From the NCBI GenBank assembly GCA_016235865.1, contig JACRIK010000035.1, positions 30,479-94,478 on the forward strand: 64,000 nucleotides of DNA, written 5' to 3'. Of the stretch, positions 1 to 8,900 are shown one piece after another. Made by a program: the position numbers and the translations under genes. This stretch comes from Planctomycetota bacterium. Its GTDB lineage: Bacteria > Planctomycetota > MHYJ01 > JACQXL01. Below the pieces are notes generated by a model. It searched no databases, had not been told where the DNA came from, and saw only the letters and a program-made list of their open reading frames with translations. Positions within the stretch are counted from its first letter, which is position 1; each line of letters starts with the position of its first letter.

Positions 1-2712
1 TGGAAGTTGCTCTTTGACTATCTTTTTGGCCTCGGTGACATAACTGCCCACGTCCCGGTCCTTGATATCCACATAGACATAGCCGGCCAGAAGCCCGTTC
101 TCGTCCCGAATCATGGCCGGTCCGGTAGTGAATTTGATATCAGCCAGCTCGGCCAGAGGCACCTGCCTGATGACAGGCGGGTTTGCGCCGCCGGACATCT
201 CATCGCCTCCGGAACTAACTGCGCTGGTTGGCACTAAGACCCGTTGCAAGGCCGGCAGGTCATCGCGCAACTCACGGGCATAGCGGACATTGACCGAGTA
301 ACGTTCCCGGCCTTCAACCGTGGTGGTAATACCCTCGCCGCCGATGGCGGACATTATGACCATCTCAACTTCCTTGACGCTCAGACCGTAGCGGGCCAGT
401 TGCTCGCGCTTGAGGTCAAAGTCCAGGAAATATCCACCGGTAACCCGTTCGGCATAGACACTGCGCGTGCCCGGGATATCGCGCATAATCGCCTCCAAAT
501 GCAGTCCGATTTGCTCTATCTCTTTCAGGTCGGCGCCGTAGATTTTAATCCCGATGGGCGTCCGGACGCCGGTGGTAAGCATATCTATCCGGGCCTTAAT
601 CGGCATGGTCCAGGCATTGACCACGCCCGGGAACTGCATCTTGGAGTCCATTTCATTGATGATATCATCCCAGGAAATCCGGTCCGGCCAGATGGACCGG
701 AACGGCCATTGAAGGATGACCGGCAGTCCGGAATACCAGCGCTCCTTTTTGCGCCACTGTTCGCGCGGTTTCAGGACCACGGTGGTCTCCATCATCGAGA
801 ACGGGGCCGGGTCGGTCGAGGTCTCGGCCCGTCCGGCCTTGCCGAAGACGCTGACCACTTCCGGGATACTCTTGATAATCTTGTCCTGGACCTGGAGCAG
901 GCGCTGGGCCTCGGTGACCGAGATACCCGGCAGTGTGGTCGGCATATACAGGATACTGCCCTCGTTTAAAGGCGGCATAAATTCAGAACCCAGTTTGAAG
1001 TAAACCGGTATGGTGGTCACTATCAATATTAAAGCAGTGGCAATTACGGCCCTGGGATATTTCAGGACGAATTTGCAGAGCGGCTCATAAAACCAGAAGA
1101 GCGTTTTGCTGACCGGGTGATTTTCCTCCTTGTAATACTTGCCGACCAGGACCTGATTGGCCGGCCAGGCAAAGACCTTGCCCAGCGCTGACTTGGGTTT
1201 GAAATAATCCATTTTCATAAAGAGCAGGCGGATGGCCGGGTCTAAGGTGATGGCCAGCAGAGCGGCAATAGCCATGGTCAGGTTCTTGGTATAGGCCAGG
1301 GGCTTGAACAACCGGCCTTCCTGTTCCACCAGGGTGAAGATAGGCATAAAGGCCACGGCAATGACCAGGAGCGAGAAGAATATGGAGGGAGCCACCTCCT
1401 GCAATGCCTGGATGCGGATTTTGTGCGGGTCGCCCTGCCGGCCGCCTTCTATCCAGATTTCCAGTTTCTTATAGGCGTTTTCCACCTCTACTATGGCGCC
1501 GTCCACAAGCACACCGATAGAAATGGCAATGCCGGAGATGGACATAATATTCGAGGTCAGTCCCATTCCCCACATCGGGATAAAGGCCAGCAAGGCCGCC
1601 ACCGGGATGGTAATAATAGGCACCAGGGCCGAGGGAATGTGCCATAGGAATAGCAGAATCACCAAACTGACCACAATCATTTCAGCTATCAGTTGGTGCT
1701 TCAAAGTGTCAATGGCTTCATGAATCAGTTCCGAGCGGTCGTAGGTAGTGACAATCTCAGCGCCCTTGGGCAGTGATGGTTTGATTTCCTCTATCTTGGC
1801 CTTGACGCGTTCTATGACATTCAGGGCGTTCTCGCCGTGGCGCACCACGACAATCCCGCCGACCGTGTCGCCGATGCCGTCCAAATCCGCCACGCCCCGG
1901 CGGATGTCCGGGCCGATGACCACATTGGCAACGCTCTTCACCAGGATAGGCGTGCCTTTGTCATCCGCGCCGAGTGAGATATTTTCAATGTCGCTGACTG
2001 ATTTGATATAACCGCGTCCGCGGACCATATACTCGGCGCCGGAGAATTCCACCAGCCGGCCGCCCACGTCATTGTTGGCATCGCGGATGGCGTCCACCAC
2101 TTTCATCAGCGGGATGTTGTAGCCGACCAGCGCATTTGGATTGATATTGACCTGATACTGTTTCTGGAATCCGCCCAGCGAGGCCACCTCGGCCACGCCC
2201 GGAACGCTCTGGATATAATATTTCAGATACCAGTCCTGGAATGAGCGCAGTTGCGCCAAATCGTTCTGTCCGGTCTTGTCCACTAGGGCATACTGATAGA
2301 CCCAACCCACGCCGGTGGCATCCGGCCCGATTTCGGTCTTGACGCCTTCAGGCAGACGGGGCAGGATTTTGCTCAGGTACTCCACGGTCCGGGACCTGGC
2401 CCAGTAAATATCGGTGCCGTCCTGGAAGATGATATAGACGTAAGAGAATCCGAAGTCCGAGAAACCGCGGATGGCCTTGACCTTGGGCGCGCCGAGCATG
2501 GCCGTGACTATCGGATAGGTCACCTGGTCTTCTATTATATCCGGACTCCGGTCCCAGCGGGAATAGACAATCACCTGGGTGTCGGACAGGTCCGGGATGG
2601 CATCGAGCGGGATATTCTGGACCGAATATACGGCAAATACCACGGCAATGGCCACAAATATCAGGACCAGAAACTTGTTATTGGCCGAGAAGGCAACGAT
2701 ACTTTTTAGCAT
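1..2712 (-). CDS. cusA: CusA/CzcA-like heavy-metal RND efflux pump, 3' end beyond window
   Basis: Inner-membrane proton-driven RND transporter of the heavy-metal (HME) type, expected to export Cu(I)/Ag(I) through the CusB and TolC-like proteins encoded just upstream. The frame is open for 904 codons from the ATG at 2712 to the window edge; family members have about 1040 residues, so roughly the last 130 are missing. Near the N-terminus it reads IPLDAIPDLSDTQVI, then DQVTYPIVTAML and GPDATGVGWVYQYALV, all typical of CusA. The TM4 signature GIAISIGVLVDGAIVEVENA lies near residues 390-412. The periplasmic RIDMLTTGVRTPIGIKIYG segment keeps the methionine that in E. coli CusA belongs to the Met relay, which favours monovalent metal over Zn/Co. 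The ATG follows the cusB stop directly, so the two genes are likely translationally coupled. Confidence 0.93.
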   Translation of the reverse strand, partial: MLKSIVAFSANNKFLVLIFVAIAVVFAVYSVQNIPLDAIPDLSDTQVIVYSRWDRSPDIIEDQVTYPIVTAMLGAPKVKAIRGFSDFGFSYVYIIFQDGTDIYWARSRTVEYLSKILPRLPEGVKTEIGPDATGVGWVYQYALVDKTGQNDLAQLRSFQDWYLKYYIQSVPGVAEVASLGGFQKQYQVNINPNALVGYNIPLMKVVDAIRDANNDVGGRLVEFSGAEYMVRGRGYIKSVSDIENISLGADDKGTPILVKSVANVVIGPDIRRGVADLDGIGDTVGGIVVVRHGENALNVIERVKAKIEEIKPSLPKGAEIVTTYDRSELIHEAIDTLKHQLIAEMIVVSLVILLFLWHIPSALVPIITIPVAALLAFIPMWGMGLTSNIMSISGIAISIGVLVDGAIVEVENAYKKLEIWIEGGRQGDPHKIRIQALQEVAPSIFFSLLVIAVAFMPIFTLVEQEGRLFKPLAYTKNLTMAIAALLAITLDPAIRLLFMKMDYFKPKSALGKVFAWPANQVLVGKYYKEENHPVSKTLFWFYEPLCKFVLKYPRAVIATALILIVTTIPVYFKLGSEFMPPLNEGSILYMPTTLPGISVTEAQRLLQVQDKIIKSIPEVVSVFGKAGRAETSTDPAPFSMMETTVVLKPREQWRKKERWYSGLPVILQWPFRSIWPDRISWDDIINEMDSKMQFPGVVNAWTMPIKARIDMLTTGVRTPIGIKIYGADLKEIEQIGLHLEAIMRDIPGTRSVYAERVTGGYFLDFDLKREQLARYGLSVKEVEMVIMSAIGGEGITTTVEGRERYSVNVRYARELRDDLPALQRVLVPTSAVSSGGDEMSGGANPPVIRQVPLAELADIKFTTGPAMIRDENGLLAGYVYVDIKDRDVGSYVTEAKKIVKEQLP

Positions 2713-4035
2713 CTACTTTTTCTCTTCGCCGTGTTTATGCCCTGTGCCCATACCGGACACGGCGGATTTTATCTTTGATTCAGAGTCAATCAGGAAGTTA
2801 CCAGAGGTAACCACGGTTTCCCCTTCGGATAACCCATCAATAACTTCGTAGTAATGGTCGAATTTACCGCCCAGTTTTACCTCTCTCGGTTTAAACACCC
2901 CATTGCCCTTATCCACGAAGACAATCCGGCGCTTGCCGGAATCCATAACCGCCTCAACGGGAACCGCCAGTTTTACGCTGACCTCTTTTTTCAGCAATAC
3001 TTCGGCATACATATCCGCCTTGAGTTTATAATCAGGATTAGCCAGTTCAATACGCACCTTGATAGTGCGGGTGGTCGGATTGACATAAGGATAGATATAT
3101 TTTACCGTACCGGCGAATTTCTCAGCCGGATAAGAAGAGACCGTTACTTCCACGGCATCATCAACATTAATATACGACAGTTCGTATTCATATATTTCCG
3201 CTTCAACCCAGATGGTTGAGGTATCAGCAACCTTATAAATCATTTCTCCGGGGGTAATATATTGGCCGAGGTGCAATTCATCGCCGACAATAAAACCCGC
3301 GCCGGGTGTGGTAATCCATAGGGTTCTTGACGGCTTCCCCTCCTCGGCTATTTTGTCAATCTGGTCTTCTGAGATATCCCAGAAAACGAGTTTCTGTTTG
3401 GTTGCCTCAACCATCTGCCCGGCGCTTTTTATCATCTCAGACGATTTGGCCTCTTCCGCCCTCTTCATCATCTCCAGGGCGGACAGATATTCCTGTTGCG
3501 CCACCACCAGTTCTGGGCTGTAGATACTGAATAACGGAGTCCCGACTTCTATAAACTGGCCGGCCAGGGCGCAGCAATCCATTTTATCCACCCAACCGGC
3601 AATCTTGGTGTTAATATGATACATCTTTTGCGCATTATACACGATTGTTCCAACGGCCCGAATCGTCCTGGTCAGGGTACGATCGGTAACCTGCTCCTTC
3701 CTGACGCCGATGAGTTGTTCCTGCTGGGGCGTGATGGTCACGCTGGCCTGGCCGCTTAGGCCCGCAGACGATTTATCATCCGTCTCTTTCATCGGCACCA
3801 GTTTCATATTGCAAATCGGGCAATCGCCCGGTTTATCGGAGATATAGGTCGGATGCATCGGGCAGTGATACATCTGCTTTTTAGCCGCCGGTTCGCTATC
3901 GCGGTCACCGCGGTGTTCTGAAGACGCAGGAGAAGCGTGCCCCTTGTGGCTGTCTTTATTTAATAATAAAAAACCAGCACCCACCAATACTCCAAGTATT
4001 AAGATAACCGCCACTACATAAATAAAATACCTCAT
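2713..4035 (-). CDS. cusB: CusB-like periplasmic adaptor (membrane fusion protein) with heavy-metal-binding domain
   Basis: Membrane fusion protein that links the RND pump to the outer-membrane channel. I start at the ATG at 4035 (MRYFIYVVAVILILG), because an AGGAG box lies 8-9 nt upstream and this gives an N-terminal anchor at residues 3-25; a longer in-frame start at 4137 would overlap the previous gene and precede the anchor. Residues about 56-84 form a heavy-metal-binding domain (YHCPMHPT, then GDCPICNMKLVPM), common in copper/silver adaptors. The remainder has the barrel-sandwich and beta-barrel layout of HlyD/CusB proteins (IAGWVDKMDCCALAGQFIEVG, IYPYVNPTTRTIKVRI). The C-terminal end is His/Lys rich (GTGHKHGEEKK). 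It sits 10 nt after the TolC-like gene and abuts cusA. Confidence 0.92.
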   Translation of the reverse strand: MRYFIYVVAVILILGVLVGAGFLLLNKDSHKGHASPASSEHRGDRDSEPAAKKQMYHCPMHPTYISDKPGDCPICNMKLVPMKETDDKSSAGLSGQASVTITPQQEQLIGVRKEQVTDRTLTRTIRAVGTIVYNAQKMYHINTKIAGWVDKMDCCALAGQFIEVGTPLFSIYSPELVVAQQEYLSALEMMKRAEEAKSSEMIKSAGQMVEATKQKLVFWDISEDQIDKIAEEGKPSRTLWITTPGAGFIVGDELHLGQYITPGEMIYKVADTSTIWVEAEIYEYELSYINVDDAVEVTVSSYPAEKFAGTVKYIYPYVNPTTRTIKVRIELANPDYKLKADMYAEVLLKKEVSVKLAVPVEAVMDSGKRRIVFVDKGNGVFKPREVKLGGKFDHYYEVIDGLSEGETVVTSGNFLIDSESKIKSAVSGMGTGHKHGEEKK

Positions 4036-4045
4036 AACCAATCTC

Positions 4046-5371
4046 CTATTTACTATTAAATAATTTAGATGTTTCCTCAACGCTCTGGCATAGCGCGATA
4101 AGCGAGATGTCGGCGAAGACAATCTCTCGCTGGGCATTCACCACAGCCAACTGGGTTTTCAACTCCAATAACTCCCGCCGGGCATTAAACCAACCGGTAA
4201 ATCCGGTTCTACCAGTCTTAAAAGACGCGTCTATGCTGTTAAGTTTTGTCTCGGCCAGGGGCATCAGATTTTCCCTGATGAGCCGGCTCTGCCTCTGGAG
4301 TTCACGCCAGGCGAAAGACTTCTCAGCCAGCACGACCGCCAGGTTAATCTCTTCAGCCGAAAGCATGGCCTGAGCCTGTTTCTGTCCGGCCTGGGCTGAA
4401 GCAATTTCCGCGGCTATCTTCTGTCGCCAGATCGGTAGGGTCATACTCACTTCAGGCATCCAGTTTAATTTGTCCTTCTTGGCATCGGTTCCTAACCCAA
4501 CGCTCCAATCGGGATTCTTTTCCTTATAAGAACGCTCTACCATAACCTGTGCCTGCCTGACTTCGGCAGACAGCGCCTTAAGATGAAGGTTATGTTTCAA
4601 CAACTCATTTAACAAGTCCGTCTCAGGCGGCAGGATATGCTCGATCAATGCATCGCTTGGCATCGGCGGCTGAGATTCATTAGAAGCGACACCCAACGCC
4701 TTACGCCACCTGGCCATTAACGGTTTGAGGGAATCCTCTAAATTAACCAGTTCGTTAGACAGGCGGCTCTGCTCCGACTGGACCATGACAAGTTCTTCGG
4801 TCATACCAAACCCGGTCTCAAAGTTCGCCCGGATTGATTTCTCCTGCATCTTAATCAGGAAAACAATCTCTTTAACCAGCCGTATTTTTTCCTGCAGCAA
4901 GTAATATTCATAATAAACCTGTTTTACATTGAAGATTGTTTCAAGCAACTGGTGTTCAAACAAGTATCGTTTCTTCCGCGCCTCGGCAGAGAACGCCTCG
5001 GCCTCTAGGGCCAACTTACCCTTCGCCGGTATTTCCTGCATAAACCCGACCAGGAATTTCTCCACCGAAGACATTATTTCCGCACTAAATGTCAATTTTG
5101 GGTCAGGCAGGGATTGTGCGACCATTATTTCCTCAACCGCCTTTTTCCAGTCGTAGAAAACGGCTTCGGCTTCTGGATTATTCAGGACGGCATAAGTGAT
5201 AAAATCCGCCAGCGGAGAATCAGGTTTAAGGACAGGCAATGGCGGTTTCTTGTCAGCCGGCCGGTATTTAGCTTCAACCGCGGACAGGGATTCGCGGCCT
5301 ATCGGCGCCGGACCGGAACAGCCGAATAAAACGATTGAGAGTATAATAAATACGGATATTTTATATATCAT
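4046..5371 (-). CDS. TolC/CusC-like outer-membrane efflux lipoprotein
   Basis: Outer-membrane factor of the metal-efflux complex. The 441-residue product begins with a lipoprotein signal (IVLFGC, predicted lipid attachment at Cys18) and is then mostly amphipathic coiled-coil helix, for example around QMEKSIRANFETGF-like and SAEVRQAQVMVERSY segments, as in the two tandem halves of TolC-family proteins. Length is usual for the family. It lies in the sigma/anti-sigma/efflux operon with about 10-nt gaps on each side. The stop codon TAG overlaps the AGGAG ribosome binding site of cusB. I infer the copper/silver role from the operon rather than from residues in this protein. Confidence 0.85.
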   Translation of the reverse strand: MIYKISVFIILSIVLFGCSGPAPIGRESLSAVEAKYRPADKKPPLPVLKPDSPLADFITYAVLNNPEAEAVFYDWKKAVEEIMVAQSLPDPKLTFSAEIMSSVEKFLVGFMQEIPAKGKLALEAEAFSAEARKKRYLFEHQLLETIFNVKQVYYEYYLLQEKIRLVKEIVFLIKMQEKSIRANFETGFGMTEELVMVQSEQSRLSNELVNLEDSLKPLMARWRKALGVASNESQPPMPSDALIEHILPPETDLLNELLKHNLHLKALSAEVRQAQVMVERSYKEKNPDWSVGLGTDAKKDKLNWMPEVSMTLPIWRQKIAAEIASAQAGQKQAQAMLSAEEINLAVVLAEKSFAWRELQRQSRLIRENLMPLAETKLNSIDASFKTGRTGFTGWFNARRELLELKTQLAVVNAQREIVFADISLIALCQSVEETSKLFNSK

Positions 5372-5381
5372 AATTTATATG

Positions 5382-6116
5382 CTACTTATGGCCGCATTTG
5401 CAGTCACCTCCCATAGTATCTATATTCTTCAACAGATTGGCCAGAGTCTGTTTATCCAATTCGGAAATAACGCCAATCAAGCAATTAGGCAACCGTTTCA
5501 TGGCTACATTAAACTTACCTGTCTTATCGGTCCAGACAGGACTGGGGTAAGAGCCATAAACAGATTCAGCTCTACTCAAACCGCCTGACGATTCAAATAA
5601 AAGAAACGTTACCGGAGTAGTATTGTACCTGGCATAAATAGCGGCACAAGGACATCCAGCCATTGACTTACTATTGCCGCCTTCTAACCGGAGTTCTTTA
5701 TTATTCTTAAGCAATGAGCAGCAACATTCATTATCGGAGAGCAGATTCTCAATGCGGAATTGGGCGTTCAATGCGCCGGTCAGGTCTGTACCGGTGATTG
5801 GTTTAATATCACCCTGTATGAATGACTGGTGCTCCTGTTCCATAGCAGAAAGCCAATTGGCAGGAATGCCAGCCGGCGCCAGAAAGATGTAGATAACTAC
5901 CGCCAAAAGGATAACAGCCGCAGCGGCGGTAGAGACGAAATATCCAATCCGCTGCCAGACCAGGCGCTTTTCTAATTCGTAGTTTAATAACTCCTGGGTA
6001 TGCTGCCAGATGGCATCGTCAGAGGCGCTATTCTTGCTTATAATAGCGGCGACCTTGTAGTCAAGTGCCTCTTCTAGAGCGCTATCAGACATATTTGAGT
6101 TCTCGGGCATATTCAT
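5382..6116 (-). CDS. Cys-rich single-pass membrane protein, putative anti-sigma factor / metal sensor
   Basis: I do not recognise a named family. The 244-residue protein has a cytoplasmic N-terminal part (residues 1-56), one transmembrane helix (about 57-79) and a periplasmic domain with at least eight Cys: CCC at 131-133, CPC at 155-157, one near 210, and CKCGHK at the very C-terminus. The gene overlaps the ECF sigma gene by 32 nt from the ATG at 6116; an internal ATG at 6092 would reduce this to 8 nt (ATGTCTGA) and is an alternative start. Position, topology and overlap are those of anti-sigma factors. The cysteines suggest a thiophilic metal ligand or a redox signal. Both functions are inferred; no zinc-anti-sigma HxxxCxxC motif is present. 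Confidence 0.7.
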   Translation of the reverse strand: MNMPENSNMSDSALEEALDYKVAAIISKNSASDDAIWQHTQELLNYELEKRLVWQRIGYFVSTAAAAVILLAVVIYIFLAPAGIPANWLSAMEQEHQSFIQGDIKPITGTDLTGALNAQFRIENLLSDNECCCSLLKNNKELRLEGGNSKSMAGCPCAAIYARYNTTPVTFLLFESSGGLSRAESVYGSYPSPVWTDKTGKFNVAMKRLPNCLIGVISELDKQTLANLLKNIDTMGGDCKCGHK

Positions 6117-6630
6117 ATAATTTCTCTTTTAGTTTTGTCCTGGCCCGGGCTAAATAGCCCATCACACTGCCTATAGGCATATCCAAAATCTTGCCAATCT
6201 CCTCATAGGAGAATTCACCAACTGAACGAAGCAGGAATACCTGGCGTTCATTATCTGGCAGAGCCACCACCGATTCTTTTACCTTATCCTCCATTGTATC
6301 AAGCACTTCTACTAAAGAATCAACAGATAGTGTCATCTCCGGCGCCACTGTTTTCTCACCTGCCCCGGAGGAGTCTTTTAGTTCCTTGGTTTTCTTATGG
6401 GCCCGGTTCAGGTTACGCACCACATAATTGGCGATGTGGAACATCCAGACCCGGAACCACTTCTCATCTCCGGAAAACGCTGCAAACTTCTTCCAACCCT
6501 CCAGGGCCGTATTCTGGAAGGCGTCTTCCAATTGCTCCTTATTCCAGAGTATATACCTGATATAATTAAGCAGTGGCTTGCGGCAGCCATTCAGCCGGTC
6601 TATAAACTCCCTGTGCTTTTGTCTATCCAT
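6085..6630 (-). CDS. ECF-type RNA polymerase sigma factor
   Basis: Extracytoplasmic-function sigma-70 factor of 181 residues, the normal size. Region 2 covers about residues 15-85 (LEDAFQNTALEGWKKF, then KWFRVWMFHIANYVVRNLNR, the -10 recognition helix). Region 4 covers about 120-175 (LPDNERQVFLLRSVGEFSYE, then the helix-turn-helix IGKILDMPIGSVMGYLARAR). It is the first gene of the operon and overlaps the Cys-rich membrane protein, followed by three efflux genes, so it probably drives its own operon in response to metal. I could not pick a convincing ECF promoter in the short divergent gap with the acyl-CoA dehydrogenase gene. Confidence 0.93.
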   Translation of the reverse strand: MDRQKHREFIDRLNGCRKPLLNYIRYILWNKEQLEDAFQNTALEGWKKFAAFSGDEKWFRVWMFHIANYVVRNLNRAHKKTKELKDSSGAGEKTVAPEMTLSVDSLVEVLDTMEDKVKESVVALPDNERQVFLLRSVGEFSYEEIGKILDMPIGSVMGYLARARTKLKEKLYEYARELKYV

Positions 6631-6723
6631 GTATATAATGTTACAAACACCTGAAAATATTACAACCTTTTAGCAAATCCATTTAATTGTCATAACCGGG
6701 AACAGAATAATTGCATTTTTTGC

Positions 6724-6751
6724 TTGACATTACCGTAAAAGCATCTATAAA
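6724..6751 (+). promoter_or_regulatory. Sigma-70-type promoter for the acyl-CoA dehydrogenase gene
   Basis: TTGACA at 6724-6729 and TATAAA at 6746-6751 are separated by 16 nt. The start codon follows at 6786 behind a GAGAGG ribosome binding site, leaving a leader of about 28 nt. Confidence 0.75.
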
Positions 6752-6785
6752 TATATCAAATATTCAATGGAATAGAGAGGGCTGA

Positions 6786-7928
6786 ATGGATTTTCGCCTG
6801 ACCGAAGAACAAAAGATGCTCCAGCAGACTATCAGAGAGTTTGCTGAAAGTGAAATCAAACCACTGGCCGCCGAATCAGACCACACTGGTAAATTCCCCA
6901 TAGAGACCGTAAAAAAATTAGCCGAACTTGGATTTATGGGCATTCCCTTTCCGGAAAAATACGGAGGAGCCGGGCTGGATTACGTCTCTTATGCGGTGGC
7001 CGTTGAAGAAATCTCAGCCGCCTGCGCTTCAACCGGAGTAATTGTCTCGGCACATACCTCGCTGGGCTGCGATCCGATATATTCGGCCGGCACCGAAGAG
7101 CAGAAACAGAAATTCCTGACTCCCCTGGCTAAAGGCACCAATATCGGATGCCTGGGCCTGACTGAGCCATCCGCCGGCTCTGATGCGGCCAATATCAAAA
7201 CCAACGCGGTTTTAGACGGCAATAACTGGATTATCAATGGCACGAAATTATTCATCACCAACGCAGCCCAGGCCGATATTGCCGTAATAACCGCCATAAC
7301 CGATAAATCACAGGGACATAAAGGCATCTCCACCTTCATCGTGGAAAAAGGCACACCCGGATTCAAGGTCGGCAAGGTGGAAGATAAACTGGGCATTAAG
7401 GCATCATCTACGGCTGAACTCATCTTTGAAGACTGCCGGATCCCCAAGGAAAATCTGCTGGGGCCATTAGGCGGCGGATTTAAGATTGCCCTGCAGACAT
7501 TAGACGGTGGCCGGATCGGCATTGCGGCCCAGGCCGTGGGCATTGCCCGGGCGGCGCTTGAAGCATCGGTTAAATATTCCAAGGAACGCACCCAGTTTAA
7601 TCAGCCCATTTCCAATTTCCAGGCCATCCAGTGGATGCTGGCGGATATGGCCACCCAGACAGATGCGGCGCGGCTCCTAACCCTGCGGGCCGCCTGGCTT
7701 AAGGATACCAAGGAACGGTTCTCACAGCAATCAGCCATGGCCAAACTGTTTGCCTCAGAAGTAGCCACTGACGCGGCGCACAAGGCCATCCAGATTTACG
7801 GCGGATACGGATACACCAAGGATTACCCGGTGGAGCGCTTCTATCGCGATGCCCGGATTACCGAGATTTACGAAGGAACATCGGAGATACAGAGATTAGT
7901 TATTGCCAGTAATTTACTGAAAAGCTGA
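6786..7928 (+). CDS. Acyl-CoA dehydrogenase (short/medium-chain, butyryl-CoA type)
   Basis: FAD enzyme that oxidises acyl-CoA to trans-2-enoyl-CoA and passes electrons to ETF. The product is 380 residues, the usual length. It has the three-domain order of the family: N-terminal helices (LTEEQKMLQQTIREFAE), the FAD/substrate signature CLGLTEPSAGSDAANIKT near residues 120-137, and the C-terminal helical domain. The catalytic base is Glu363 in IYEGTSEIQ, preceded by the YGGYGYTKDYPVER motif. A clear promoter (6724-6751) and GAGAGG box precede the gene. No ETF, enoyl-CoA hydratase or thiolase gene is in the window, so the substrate cannot be set; the Glu position rules out isovaleryl- and long-chain-type active sites. 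Confidence 0.95.
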   Translation: MDFRLTEEQKMLQQTIREFAESEIKPLAAESDHTGKFPIETVKKLAELGFMGIPFPEKYGGAGLDYVSYAVAVEEISAACASTGVIVSAHTSLGCDPIYSAGTEEQKQKFLTPLAKGTNIGCLGLTEPSAGSDAANIKTNAVLDGNNWIINGTKLFITNAAQADIAVITAITDKSQGHKGISTFIVEKGTPGFKVGKVEDKLGIKASSTAELIFEDCRIPKENLLGPLGGGFKIALQTLDGGRIGIAAQAVGIARAALEASVKYSKERTQFNQPISNFQAIQWMLADMATQTDAARLLTLRAAWLKDTKERFSQQSAMAKLFASEVATDAAHKAIQIYGGYGYTKDYPVERFYRDARITEIYEGTSEIQRLVIASNLLKS

Positions 7929-7931
7929 ACA

Positions 7932-7983
7932 ACTAAAGAACCATAAAACGGATAACTAGTATTTTGTTTTATAGTCCTTTAGT
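7932..7983. repeat. Imperfect inverted repeat between acyl-CoA dehydrogenase and aminotransferase genes
   Basis: An 18-nt arm at 7932-7949 (ACTAAAGAACCATAAAAC) pairs with 7966-7983 with two or three mismatches. Related 'actaaagaac' runs occur at 35625-35700. It has no T-run and looks like a dispersed repeat rather than a terminator. Confidence 0.55.
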
Positions 7984-8011
7984 TCTTAAATTATAGAGAG
8001 TGAGGGGTAAT

Positions 8012-8893
8012 ATGGGCCTATGCATTTATCTCAACGGCAAGTTCTATACCAAACGCGAAGAAGCAACGGTCTCGGTCTATGACCACGGATTCCTTTATGG
8101 CGACGGCGTATTTGAGGGCATCCGGGTTTATAACGGCAAGGTCTTCAAACTCCACGATCATATCAAGCGGCTCTACCAATCCGCCATTTCCATAATGCTT
8201 AAGATTCCGTTTTCCCAGGAAAAGATGGAACAACTGGTGATAGAAACCTGCCGCAAGACCGGACTTAAGGACATTTATATCCGACTGGTAGTATCGCGTG
8301 GCGCCGGTGATTTAGGGCTTGACCCGCGCAAGTGTTCCGAGCCGACTATCGTTATTATGGCGGACAAGATTGCCCTTTATCCGCCCGAGAAATACCAGGC
8401 CGGCATTAAGGTCATCTCTTCAGCCACCAGGCGTAACCGCCCGGATACGCTTAATTCCCAGATTAAATCATTGAACTATCTCAACAATATCCTGGCCAAG
8501 TTAGAAACATTTACCTATGGGGCAGACGAAGCCATTATGCTTAATGACGAAGGCTATGTCTCTGAAGCCACGGCCGATAATGTCTTTATCGTCAAGAACT
8601 CCCATAAATTATACACCCCGCCGGCATATCTGGGCATACTGGAAGGTATTACCAGGGGATGTGTCATTGAGATTGCCAAGAAGATGGATTATCAAGTGAT
8701 TGAAGAACCCTTCACGGTACACGACATTTATACATCCGAGGAATGCTTCCTAACTGGATCCGGAGCAGAACTGATTCCAGTAATAGAAATAGACGATCGT
8801 CCGATAGGCGATGGCAAACCCGGTAAGCACTTTAAGAAATTACTGGATGCCTACCAAAAGTTAACCCATAACGAAGGTGTGCCGATCGGGTAA
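8012..8893 (+). CDS. ilvE: Class IV PLP aminotransferase, branched-chain amino acid type
   Basis: PLP-dependent aminotransferase of fold type IV, most like branched-chain amino acid aminotransferase, which interconverts Leu/Ile/Val with their 2-oxo acids. I choose the ATG at 8012 (MGLCIYLNGKFY) because GAGGGG lies 5-10 nt upstream; an in-frame GTG at 8000 sits inside that box. Family motifs: YDHGFLYGDGVFEGIRVYNG at about residues 23-42, the PLP lysine in SQIKSLNYLNNILAK near residue 155, and EATADNVFIVKN for phosphate binding. The length (293) is typical. D-amino-acid aminotransferase and 4-amino-4-deoxychorismate lyase share the fold, but the EGIRVYNG and SLNYLNN motifs favour IlvE. It converges on lpxD with a 7-nt gap and no visible terminator. 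Confidence 0.88.
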   Translation: MGLCIYLNGKFYTKREEATVSVYDHGFLYGDGVFEGIRVYNGKVFKLHDHIKRLYQSAISIMLKIPFSQEKMEQLVIETCRKTGLKDIYIRLVVSRGAGDLGLDPRKCSEPTIVIMADKIALYPPEKYQAGIKVISSATRRNRPDTLNSQIKSLNYLNNILAKLETFTYGADEAIMLNDEGYVSEATADNVFIVKNSHKLYTPPAYLGILEGITRGCVIEIAKKMDYQVIEEPFTVHDIYTSEECFLTGSGAELIPVIEIDDRPIGDGKPGKHFKKLLDAYQKLTHNEGVPIG

Positions 8894-8900
8894 TGATTAA

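Noticed and set aside
244..969. Plus-strand open frame of 241 residues under the pump gene
   Set aside because: Antisense shadow of the CusA-like gene, which has clear family motifs.
6631..6723. ECF-type promoter (GGAAC near 6699) for the sigma gene
   Set aside because: GGAAC lies on the opposite strand and no spaced GTC/CGT -10 element follows.
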